Shown here in pieces: positions 8,438 to 15,559 of a stretch of 64,000 bases of DNA. Position 1 is the stretch's first letter; each line of letters opens with the position of its first letter. Both the position numbers and the translations under genes were made by a program. The stretch is from Methanoregula boonei 6A8 (GTDB lineage Archaea > Halobacteriota > Methanomicrobia > Methanomicrobiales > Methanospirillaceae), in contig NC_009712.1 in assembly GCF_000017625.1 (NCBI RefSeq), positions 1 through 64,000 of the forward strand. The letters are read 5' to 3'. The notes beneath the pieces are model-generated. The model saw nothing but the letters and a program-made list of their open reading frames with translations, made no database searches and was not told where the DNA came from.

Positions 8438-9136
8438 ATGTGCGATTATAAAAAATATCTTGCTGAATTCATCGGAACTTTTGTCCTTGTTTTCATCGGA
8501 ACCGGAAGTGCTGTTGTCGCCGGGAAAGAGATCGGATTTCTCGGTATCGCTCTTGCCTTTGGCCTGTCGGTCCTTGTCATGGTCTATGCAATCGGGCAGA
8601 TCTCCGGGTGTCATATCAACCCGGCAATCACGATTGCGATGCTTGCCAACGGGAAGATCGGGTCTAAGGATGCTGCGATGTATATAATTGCACAGTGCAT
8701 CGGCGCCATTATCGCATCACTTGTCCTGCTTTCTATCATGACCGGCCTGCCGGGATATAGTCTCGCCATAAACGGCCTTGGCCAAGACGGGTACGGTATT
8801 GCCTCCCCGGGAGGATTCCCACTCATGTCAGGCTTTATTGCGGAGGTTGTCCTGACATTTATCTTCCTGATGGTGGTCTTTGGTGCAACCTGTAAGAAGG
8901 CCCCGGCCGGCTTTGCCGGGATTGCCATCGGTCTTTCCCTTGCCATGATCCACATGGTCGGAATCCCGATCACCGGTACATCCGTGAACCCCGCCCGGAG
9001 CCTGGGCCCGGCACTGGTGGTCGGTGGGACCGCCCTTGCCCAGCTCTGGATGTTTATCCTTGCACCGATCATCGGGGCGCTCGTGGCGGCAATAGTCTGG
9101 AAATATCTCTTTGAGGAAACAATGTCCCCGGCATAA
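8438..9136 (+). CDS. aqpM: MIP family aquaporin (AqpM-like)
   Basis: 232-aa channel with six hydrophobic helices and both half-helix NPA motifs: HINPAIT (about residue 66-72) and SVNPARS (about 184-190). The arginine after the second NPA, part of the selectivity filter, is present. Archaeal AqpM channels carry water and some glycerol or dissolved gas. The gene has its own TATA box, and its stop lies 9 bases from the converging AlkD gene. Confidence 0.93.
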   Translation: MCDYKKYLAEFIGTFVLVFIGTGSAVVAGKEIGFLGIALAFGLSVLVMVYAIGQISGCHINPAITIAMLANGKIGSKDAAMYIIAQCIGAIIASLVLLSIMTGLPGYSLAINGLGQDGYGIASPGGFPLMSGFIAEVVLTFIFLMVVFGATCKKAPAGFAGIAIGLSLAMIHMVGIPITGTSVNPARSLGPALVVGGTALAQLWMFILAPIIGALVAAIVWKYLFEETMSPA

Positions 9137-9145
9137 CCCCGGGGT

Positions 9146-9871
9146 TCACTTTTTTGTCCGCAGGTCCTTTTTCATTGCCTCTTTTCTTTGCTCTTCGGGC
9201 ATCAGTTCGATCGCATACCGCAGGGCTGTCCGGGGCATCACCTCCCGGTTTTTTACTATATAGGAGAAGACTTCGTCCCGGTGTTTCCGGCTTGCCTCTT
9301 TTAAGAGCCAGCCATAGCCCTTCTGCACCATATCATCGCTGTCGGTAAGGAGAAGATCGGCTATCACGATCGCTTCAGGGAGAAACTTCCCGTGTTTTGC
9401 CGGGACAATCAGGGAGACTGCCGCAGCCCGGCGCATCCAGCGGTTCTCCGATTTTGCCCAAACCCTGAGTTCCCCGGTGCATTCCGGGTAGCGTTCGAAA
9501 AACGCCCCCAGCGCATGGTTGCAGAATCCGTCGCACGAGGCCCAGTTTTGGATGTAGGTATCGATCCACCGCCGGAAGACCAAGAGATCCTTTTTTTCGA
9601 ACCGGTCGTCGAGGGCATATGCCCATGTGGAGACAACAAAGGACTCCTCAAGTTTTCCCGAACGATACAGTTCCTCGCAGAGGGCAAAGATCGCTTCCTT
9701 TTCCTGGTTTTTGATCTCTTTCCAGTACTTCTTTGCAAGGGCCGTAACCACCGGGGTCTTGATTCCGTAACAGGAGATCTCTTCCTTAAAGAACCGCTGC
9801 GATGTTGTGCGGGTCTGTTTGTCTGCAAGTCCTTCGAGTTCCTGTCGGATGCGTGCGATCACCGGGTCCAT
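9146..9871 (-). CDS. DNA alkylation repair protein (AlkD-like)
   Basis: 241-aa all-helical HEAT-like protein of the AlkD family, which removes N3- and N7-alkylated purines. Family features seen are the N-terminal YGIKTPVVTALAKKYWKEI segment, WAYALDDRFEKKDLLVFRRW, an NWASCDGFCNHALGAF patch (aspartate of the active groove) and RWMRRAAAVSLIVPAK. The protein is convergent with aqpM and lies downstream of, and probably co-oriented with, the HxlR regulator. Start is ATG at 9871. Confidence 0.88.
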   Translation of the reverse strand: MDPVIARIRQELEGLADKQTRTTSQRFFKEEISCYGIKTPVVTALAKKYWKEIKNQEKEAIFALCEELYRSGKLEESFVVSTWAYALDDRFEKKDLLVFRRWIDTYIQNWASCDGFCNHALGAFFERYPECTGELRVWAKSENRWMRRAAAVSLIVPAKHGKFLPEAIVIADLLLTDSDDMVQKGYGWLLKEASRKHRDEVFSYIVKNREVMPRTALRYAIELMPEEQRKEAMKKDLRTKK

Positions 9872-9961
9872 GGAAGAACGTAAGGAAAGGGGGAATAAGA
9901 ACCCATGTGTAGGAAGGCGAAAATGGCGGGGGCCTGGGCCCGGGGGTAAAAACAGGGTTTT

Positions 9962-10342
9962 TCAGGCTTTCATACCCTTTTCTGCCTTGGCAGTACACTC
10001 CGGGACCGGACTGTTCCCATTTTCGAGATAAGTCGCCCCCCATGTGCAGAGTGCCTCAAGGATCGGGATGAGCGTCCTGCCAAAATCGGTGATGGAATAT
10101 TCCACCCGGGGCGGCACCTCGGGATAAAGGGTCCTTTTTATCACGCCATCGTTTTCGAGCTCGCGCAGCTGCTTGGTGAGCATCTTCGCGTTGACCCCGG
10201 GGAGGGATCGCTGCAGTTCGCCAAAACGCATGACATTGTCGCCCAGGCGCCAGAGGATAAGGGGTTTCCACTTGCCCCCGATTACATCCAGGGCCGCCTC
10301 GACAGAGCAATGGTATACTTTCCCGTTCTTGGAAGTTATCAT
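9962..10342 (-). CDS. HxlR family transcriptional regulator
   Basis: 126-aa winged-helix regulator. The N-terminal HCSVEAALDVIGGKWKPLIL signature has a cysteine at residue 12, the position used by redox- or electrophile-sensing members such as YodB and HypR. Residues 30-100 contain the helix-turn-helix (LPGVNAKMLTKQLRELENDG) and wing (PRVEYSITDFG). It is divergent from a flavin reductase gene, and the shared 166-base gap contains an inverted repeat (10402-10419) that could be its operator. A role in controlling the adjacent redox cluster is inference. Confidence 0.92.
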   Translation of the reverse strand: MITSKNGKVYHCSVEAALDVIGGKWKPLILWRLGDNVMRFGELQRSLPGVNAKMLTKQLRELENDGVIKRTLYPEVPPRVEYSITDFGRTLIPILEALCTWGATYLENGNSPVPECTAKAEKGMKA

Positions 10343-10401
10343 AGTTACACCAATGAAAGTCCCTTACAATATTATCTGTATTTCCTATTTAATCTGTTGA
10401 G

Positions 10402-10419
10402 CCTTAATTCATCATAAGG
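10402..10419. promoter_or_regulatory. Inverted repeat between HxlR and flavin reductase genes
   Basis: CCTTA and TAAGG arms separated by 8 bases, about 20 bases upstream of a TATA-like CCTATAAAG at about 10439-10447. It lies in the divergent control region, so it could be an HxlR operator acting on both promoters. Weight is limited because the arms are short. Confidence 0.35.
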
Positions 10420-10508
10420 GTTCAGATTGCCATATCTGCCTATAAAGATTGCGGGTTACCGGCCGTTTGGCCACAATCCACCCTTTTCGCAGGATACGAG
10501 GAATATTC

Positions 10509-11078
10509 ATGGAAAAGATTGAGATCCCGAAGAATTTTTTTATCCCGATGCCGGTTGTTCTGGTCGGGACAATGGTGAACGGACGTGCGAACTTCATGGC
10601 CGTGGGATGGTGTGCCCGCGTCAATGGCAATCCGCCGATGATCGCCTGCGGGATCAGCAACAGCCACGCCACGCCGGGGGGGATCACAGCGACAAAAAAC
10701 TTTTCGGTCAACATTCCCTCGTCTGCCCTCTTGGAAAAGACCGATTACTGCGGTATGGTTTCCGGTAAGACGGCAGACAAGTCCGGCGTGTTCGACGTTT
10801 TCTATGGGACCTTAAAGACAGCTCCCATGATCCGGGAATGCCCGGTTACCCTCGAGTGCCAGCTCGTTCAGGTGGTAGCGCTCCCCACTCACACGCTCTT
10901 TATCGGTGAGATTGCAGGAGCGTACGCGGACAGCAGGGTGATTAAAGACGGGAAACCGGATTTCCCGGCAATAGACCCGCTCTTTTTGACCATGCCCGAT
11001 AACCGCTATTGGGCACTCGGGACGTATGCCGGGGACGCATGGAGCGCCGGAAAGCACCTGAAATCTTCAACAGGCTAA
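10509..11078 (+). CDS. Flavin reductase-like FMN-binding protein
   Basis: 189 aa from ATG 10509; a longer in-frame frame from 10449 begins near the TATA box and is unlikely. The split-barrel FMN domain has PMPVVLVGTMVNGRANFMAVG at the N-terminus, then NPPMIACGISNSHATPGGIT, and LTMPDNRYWALG near the end. These proteins use FMN and a nicotinamide or F420-type donor; substrate unknown. It is divergent from HxlR and followed after 23 bases by a ferredoxin-nitroreductase gene. Confidence 0.88.
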   Translation: MEKIEIPKNFFIPMPVVLVGTMVNGRANFMAVGWCARVNGNPPMIACGISNSHATPGGITATKNFSVNIPSSALLEKTDYCGMVSGKTADKSGVFDVFYGTLKTAPMIRECPVTLECQLVQVVALPTHTLFIGEIAGAYADSRVIKDGKPDFPAIDPLFLTMPDNRYWALGTYAGDAWSAGKHLKSSTG

Positions 11079-11101
11079 ATGCATCAGGAAAAGAAACTGC
11101 C

Positions 11102-11920
11102 ATGACAACCATCCTTGTTAACCAGGATCTCTGCACCCGGTGCGGGATCTGTGCCATTGTCTGCCCGATGGGGATTGTCTCCCCCGCTGGTGAGAATACC
11201 CTGCCAAAAGTCCCGGACGAAAAGGCCGGAGCCTGTATCCGCTGCGGTCACTGCGAAATCCATTGCCCGTCGCAGGCACTTTTGCTGAACTGCCTCATCG
11301 ATGAGAAGGGTACCCTCCCGGCGGGTGCCGGAGCGATCTCAAAAGAAGATCTCGGCCCCTACCTCAAAAAACGCCGTTCCGTGCGCCACTTCACCAAAGA
11401 GCTCGTACCGCAAGAGACGGTTGCCGGGATCCTTGATGTGGCCCGGTACGCCGCCTCCGGAGGGAATGGCCAGCCGGTAGGATGGCTGGTTATACTGGAC
11501 CCAAAAAAAGTTCATCGGCTTGCCGGGCTGGTTGTCGACTGGATGCGTACGCTTGAAAACAGCAGCCACCCGATGAGCGGGTATGTCCCCGGCCTCATCG
11601 CCGCGTGGGATGCCGGGATGGATCCGGTCTGCCGCGGGGCCCCCCATCTCGTGGTTGCTCATATCCCGGAGGGTAACCCGATCGCCCCGGTGGACGCCAT
11701 CATTGCGCTTACCCATTTCGACATTGCCGCGCCGGCATTCGGCGTGGGAGCCTGCTGGGCCGGTTTCTTCTCAATGGCAGCACGATCCTATGAGCCGCTT
11801 AAAGAAGCCCTCGCGCTCCCCCCGGGGCGTGAGTACTCGTACAGCCTCTTCTTTGGTTACCCGCAGTACAAGACCTATGGTATCCCGCGCCGGAACCCGG
11901 TGCTGGTGGAATGGAGATAG
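11102..11920 (+). CDS. Ferredoxin-nitroreductase fusion protein
   Basis: 272 aa from ATG 11102. Residues 1-65 carry two 4Fe-4S motifs (CTRCGICAIVCP and CIRCGHCEIHCP); residues about 80-270 are a nitroreductase-type FMN domain starting KKRRSVRHFTKE and containing ARYAASGGNGQPVGW and AFGVGACWAGFF. Electrons likely pass from a reduced donor through the clusters to FMN and a small-molecule acceptor. Such fusions are common in anaerobes. It belongs to the same forward run as the flavin reductase. Confidence 0.9.
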   Translation: MTTILVNQDLCTRCGICAIVCPMGIVSPAGENTLPKVPDEKAGACIRCGHCEIHCPSQALLLNCLIDEKGTLPAGAGAISKEDLGPYLKKRRSVRHFTKELVPQETVAGILDVARYAASGGNGQPVGWLVILDPKKVHRLAGLVVDWMRTLENSSHPMSGYVPGLIAAWDAGMDPVCRGAPHLVVAHIPEGNPIAPVDAIIALTHFDIAAPAFGVGACWAGFFSMAARSYEPLKEALALPPGREYSYSLFFGYPQYKTYGIPRRNPVLVEWR

Positions 11921-11998
11921 GAACGGGAGGACCCGGGGAAGGCAGGGTATGCCCGTTCCGGGAAGGATAGTATACCCGGACAGCACACGTCGGTTACG

Positions 11999-12793
11999 GT
12001 GATACGATTGACAGATTATGCTACAATAGGAAGGAAAAAACTCGAGGAGATCGATGGCAAGGCAGGCGTTGCGGTTGAAGAACGACTCAATGCCATCTGC
12101 CCCGATCTTGCACGGTACCTTATCGAGTATTCGTTTGGCGAGATCTACGCCCGCGAGGGATTGGATAACCGGACAAAAGAGCAGGCTGTTGTCGCTGCCC
12201 TCACCGCCATGGGCACGGCAGCTCCCCAGCTCAAAGTCCATATCCACGCGGCGCTCCACGTCGGATGCACTCCCGAGGAGATCCGGGAGATTATCATCCA
12301 GATGGTCGGGTATGCCGGGTTCCCGGCCACCCTGAATGCCATGGGAACTCTCATGGTGGTTCTTTCCGAAACCGGGCAGAACCTCCCGAAGGATTCTGTC
12401 CACGCAGGATCCACGGGTCGGTATAATCGAGGGAGGGAACTGCTCGCGCGGATCGCTCCCGATCAGGAGCGGGTGTTAAAGGAGACCTTCGACCCGATCA
12501 ACCCCGATATAACCCGGTATGTTGTCGAGTTCGGGTACGGAGACATCTATGCCCGGGGCATCCTGCCGATCCGGAACCGGCAGGTGGCAACCATTGCGGC
12601 GCTTGCCGCAAAGGGAACGGCCCCTTCGCAGCTCCGGTTCCATATCGGCGGCGGGCTCCGGGCCGGTCTCTCCGAAGCGGAGATCGTGGAGATTATGCTG
12701 CTGGTTTCAATCTATGCGGGCTTCCCGGCGGCGTTAAACGGCATCCTTGCCACCCGCGATGTGGCAGAGGCCCTTAAAGACGAACAACGGTGA
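11999..12793 (+). CDS. Tandem carboxymuconolactone decarboxylase-like protein
   Basis: 264 aa made of two homologous halves (about residues 15-125 and 140-255), each with the pattern YGDIYAR/FGEIYAR, AALAAKGT/AALTAMGT and YAGFPAALN/YAGFPATLN. This is an internal duplication of the CMD/AhpD fold. The CxxC peroxidase pair of AhpD is missing; the first half keeps HIHAALHVGC and the second HIGGGLRAGL. Start is GTG 11999 or TTG 12008. A detoxification or hydrolase-like role is plausible but unproven. Confidence 0.85.
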   Translation: MIRLTDYATIGRKKLEEIDGKAGVAVEERLNAICPDLARYLIEYSFGEIYAREGLDNRTKEQAVVAALTAMGTAAPQLKVHIHAALHVGCTPEEIREIIIQMVGYAGFPATLNAMGTLMVVLSETGQNLPKDSVHAGSTGRYNRGRELLARIAPDQERVLKETFDPINPDITRYVVEFGYGDIYARGILPIRNRQVATIAALAAKGTAPSQLRFHIGGGLRAGLSEAEIVEIMLLVSIYAGFPAALNGILATRDVAEALKDEQR

Positions 12794-12824
12794 GAAGGAA
12801 AACAAAAAATTCAGGTAATTGAAC

Positions 12825-13409
12825 ATGGCAAAAGTCGTTGCATTCAACGGGAGCCCGAGAAAGGACGGGAACACGTCGATCCTTATCGGGCATATATTTG
12901 CGGAACTGGAGACCGAAGGGATCACGACCGAGCTTGTGCAGGTCGGCAAAAAGAAAATCCGGGGCTGCACCGCCTGTATGAAGTGTTTCGAGAAAAAAGA
13001 CGGGCACTGTGTATTTGATGATGATATCGTCAACACCTGCATCGACAAGATGGTAGATGCAGACGGGGTCATCCTCGGATCGCCGGTGTACTTTCTGGAC
13101 GTGACCGCGGAGATGAAGGGACTCATCGACCGGGCAGGGTTTGTGTCCATGGCAAATGGCGGCCTGTACCGCCGCCGGGTGGGCATGGCTGTTGCGGCAG
13201 TCCGGCGGTCGGGAGGCAGCCGCACGATTGACACCCTGCTCCACTTCCTGCTCGCCGGCGGCATGGTTGTTCCGGGATTCCCGGTCATTGGTGTGGGAAG
13301 GGAGATCGGGGACGTGAACAGGGACGAGGAAGGCATAGGCCGCGCCCGGGATGCCGGGAAGAACATGGCGTGGTTGATCAAGACGATGGAAAAGGCAAAG
13401 GAATCCTGA
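12825..13409 (+). CDS. Flavodoxin-fold iron-sulfur flavoprotein
   Basis: 194 aa from ATG 12825. It opens with VVAFNGSPRKDGNTSIL, the FMN phosphate loop of the NADPH-dependent FMN reductase family, followed by the compact cysteine cluster GCTACMKCFEKKDGHC that in Isf proteins binds a 4Fe-4S cluster. ILGSPVYFLDVTAEMKGLIDR forms the flavin ring loop. Isf proteins in methanogens take electrons from ferredoxin and reduce O2 or peroxide. It sits in the redox cluster, in the same direction as its neighbours. Confidence 0.9.
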   Translation: MAKVVAFNGSPRKDGNTSILIGHIFAELETEGITTELVQVGKKKIRGCTACMKCFEKKDGHCVFDDDIVNTCIDKMVDADGVILGSPVYFLDVTAEMKGLIDRAGFVSMANGGLYRRRVGMAVAAVRRSGGSRTIDTLLHFLLAGGMVVPGFPVIGVGREIGDVNRDEEGIGRARDAGKNMAWLIKTMEKAKES

Positions 13410-13487
13410 GATAAGCACCGGCGCACTTACCGGGACCATTATGCAACACAAAAATCCCGTACAAAAACTTCACAAAACGGTGAACCC

Positions 13488-14174
13488 ATGACAAACGTTA
13501 TAGCAGTCAACGGAAGTCCGCGAAAAAAATGGAACACGGCAACGCTGCTCGAACACACGCTTGAAGGCGCGAAATCGCTGGGGGCACAGACCGAGCTCGT
13601 GCACCTGTACGACCTGGAATACAAGGGGTGTACTAGCTGTTTTGCCTGCAAACTCAAAGGAGGAAAGAGCTACGGGGAGTGCGCGATGAAGGATGATCTT
13701 TCCCCAGTGCTGGACCGGATCCAGGACGCGGACGTCCTGATCCTTGGCTCTCCGATCTATTTCGGGCTCGTTACCGGGGAGATGCGCTCCTTTATGGAAC
13801 GCCTGCTTTTCCCGAATCTCACCTACACCCGTCCCCCGCAGTCCCTTGCCAGGAAAAACCTTCCCACCGCATTCGTGTACACCATGAACGTCTCCGAACA
13901 GATCATGAAGGAGCAGTACTGTGGGCATATCGGGGCAAACGCTGCGGTCTTAAAGATGATATTCGGGCAGTCCGAAACCCTTTTCTGCAACGAGACGCTC
14001 CAGTTCGAGGATTACGACAAGGTGGTCTTCAACTACTTCGACCCGGAGGAACGACGGGAACGGCACCGGACCATCTTCCCGCAGGACTGCAAGAGGGCCT
14101 ACGATCTCGGCATACGGCTGGTGCAGACAGCAAAATCCCATAGCCTGACAACGATTCCTGAGAAGGGGGCGTGA
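13488..14174 (+). CDS. Flavodoxin family protein with cysteine cluster
   Basis: 228 aa, paralogue of the preceding gene. It has IAVNGSPRKKWNTATLL (FMN loop), GCTSCFACKLKGGKSYGEC (Isf-like cysteine cluster with a longer spacer) and ILGSPIYFGLVTGEMRSFMER (flavin ring loop). The C-terminal 60 residues contain FNYFDPEERRERHRTIFPQDC, often seen in long Isf-like flavoproteins. The gene is 6 bases from the following nitroreductase, so they are likely co-translated. Confidence 0.88.
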   Translation: MTNVIAVNGSPRKKWNTATLLEHTLEGAKSLGAQTELVHLYDLEYKGCTSCFACKLKGGKSYGECAMKDDLSPVLDRIQDADVLILGSPIYFGLVTGEMRSFMERLLFPNLTYTRPPQSLARKNLPTAFVYTMNVSEQIMKEQYCGHIGANAAVLKMIFGQSETLFCNETLQFEDYDKVVFNYFDPEERRERHRTIFPQDCKRAYDLGIRLVQTAKSHSLTTIPEKGA

Positions 14175-14180
14175 ACAGAT

Positions 14181-14771
14181 ATGGAAGTCTTCGAAGCCAT
14201 CCATGCCCGCAGAGCCGTAAGGAAGTACCTGCCGGATCCGGTACCAAAGCTGGAGATCCTCAGGATCCTCGATGCGGCCAACTGGGCCCCCTCTGCCATG
14301 AACCGCCAGCAGTGGGAGTTTGTGGTGGTGACTTCCCGGGACACGATCCGGGAGATGGGGGAAAACTACCGGGCGATTGTCGAGGAGTTCACGCGGAACT
14401 GGGACCCCTCCCCGCTCCGTGGTTCTCTCTCCCGAGAGGAGTTCATCCGGTATGCGGAATCGTATGGTAATGCCCCGGTGGTGATCGTGATCCTGACCGA
14501 TGCGGCCGACTCCGATGATCTCCGCAAGGCGAACCTTGAGAGTGCGAGCGCTGCCATGGAGAATCTGCTTCTTGCCGCAACCGCCAGAGGGTTTGGCACC
14601 TGCTGGATGACCGGCCCCCTGAGGGGCGAGAAGACCCTGCGCAGGATCCTTTCCATTCCTGACACCAAAGAGATCGTGGCCGTCACACCGCTCGGGTTTC
14701 CCGCAGGGGATCCGGCGATTCAGCCGCGTCTGGACCCGGAGCTCATGCAGAAGGTCCGGTGGGTAGGGTAA
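14181..14771 (+). CDS. Nitroreductase family protein
   Basis: 196-aa FMN enzyme with AIHARRAVRKYLPDPV at the start, ANWAPSAMNRQQWEFVVV (flavin contacts), and ARGFGTCWMTGPL near 135. It lacks the ferredoxin domain of the homologue at 11102. It closes the run of flavoenzymes that begins at 10509. Physiological acceptor unknown. Confidence 0.9.
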   Translation: MEVFEAIHARRAVRKYLPDPVPKLEILRILDAANWAPSAMNRQQWEFVVVTSRDTIREMGENYRAIVEEFTRNWDPSPLRGSLSREEFIRYAESYGNAPVVIVILTDAADSDDLRKANLESASAAMENLLLAATARGFGTCWMTGPLRGEKTLRRILSIPDTKEIVAVTPLGFPAGDPAIQPRLDPELMQKVRWVG

Positions 14772-14838
14772 GCATCCACAACCACACCTTTATCTGACTG
14801 ACCGGCAAGATCGTGTGATACCCCAAAGGAGGACAATC

Positions 14839-15018
14839 ATGGCCACTGACCCGGTCTGTTACATGGTAGTAGATGAAGAGGATGCCCAGTATAAAAGCAC
14901 GTATCGGGATGCGGAGTATTACTTCTGCTGCGCCTATTGCAAGAAGCAGTTCGATGCCGACCCGAAGCGGTACAGTCGCATTGTACCCGACATGAACATA
15001 GATTCGGTGTCCTGCTGA
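14839..15018 (+). CDS. Small YHS domain protein
   Basis: 59 aa from ATG 14839, preceded by a good AAAGGAGGACAATC Shine-Dalgarno. It is almost entirely one YHS domain: DPVCYMVVDEEDAQYKSTY then YYFCCAYCKKQFDADPKRY. YHS domains are thought to bind metal through these cysteines, and are found beside metal-transport and oxidoreductase proteins. Its TGA overlaps the next ATG by one base, coupling it to the fasciclin gene. Confidence 0.88.
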   Translation: MATDPVCYMVVDEEDAQYKSTYRDAEYYFCCAYCKKQFDADPKRYSRIVPDMNIDSVSC

Positions 15019-15443
15019 TGCCATCGGCCACGGGTTCTGCCACAATTGCAGAGACGCTTGAGGCCGACGGCCGGTTTTCCCACTTTATCCAGAGCATCAG
15101 GGCCGCCGGTCTTTATCCGGTGCTTGCCGGGAAAGGGCCGCTGACTGTCTGTGCGCCAACCGACGCGGCCTTCGGTCTGCTGCCCCGGGAGACCCTTGCG
15201 GCGCTCACGGGCGATCCACAAGGGCGGCTCCTCCGGGTGCTCCAGTACCATATCCTGTACGGGAATCTCCCGTGCAGCACGATCAAGAAACTGAACTTCC
15301 CCAAGACGCGCCTCGGGATCACCGTCGAGATCACGGAAAAGGACGGGGTGGTACTCTTCGGGGGAGCTCCTGTGAACGTCCCGAACATTGCCTGCACCAA
15401 CGGGATGATCCACGGCATCGGCCGCGTGGTGATCCCCCGGTGA
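15018..15443 (+). CDS. Fasciclin (FAS1) domain protein
   Basis: 141 aa from ATG 15018, overlapping the YHS stop. FAS1 signatures are TIAETLEADGRFSHFIQSIR, the GKGPLTVCAPTDAAFGLLP core, LQYHILYGNLPC and the final NIACTNGMIHGIGRVVIP. There is no signal peptide or membrane anchor, so this single domain is probably cytoplasmic, unlike most adhesive fasciclins. The tight coupling to a YHS protein suggests a joint, unknown role. Confidence 0.9.
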   Translation: MPSATGSATIAETLEADGRFSHFIQSIRAAGLYPVLAGKGPLTVCAPTDAAFGLLPRETLAALTGDPQGRLLRVLQYHILYGNLPCSTIKKLNFPKTRLGITVEITEKDGVVLFGGAPVNVPNIACTNGMIHGIGRVVIPR

Positions 15444-15481
15444 GCCATGAGCCCCTGGGCAAGGCGAACAACAACCTATAA

Positions 15482-15527
15482 CTCATTTCGTGAGCAATAT
15501 TTCATTCGTTGAATAATCCTTTTTATA
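15482..15527 (+). promoter_or_regulatory. Promoter with paired repeats upstream of the ribonucleotide reductase
   Basis: TATA-like TTTTTATAG at 15519-15527 lies about 33 bases before ATG 15560. Just upstream are two dyads, CTCA-N5-TGAG (15482-15494) and TTCA-N5-TGAA (15501-15513), sharing the core TCATT(T)CGT(T)GA and starting 19 bases apart. They are positioned to bind a dimeric regulator next to the TATA box. Confidence 0.45.
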
Positions 15528-15559
15528 GTCGTCATATCCTCAAAAGTAAAGGTCCAGCC

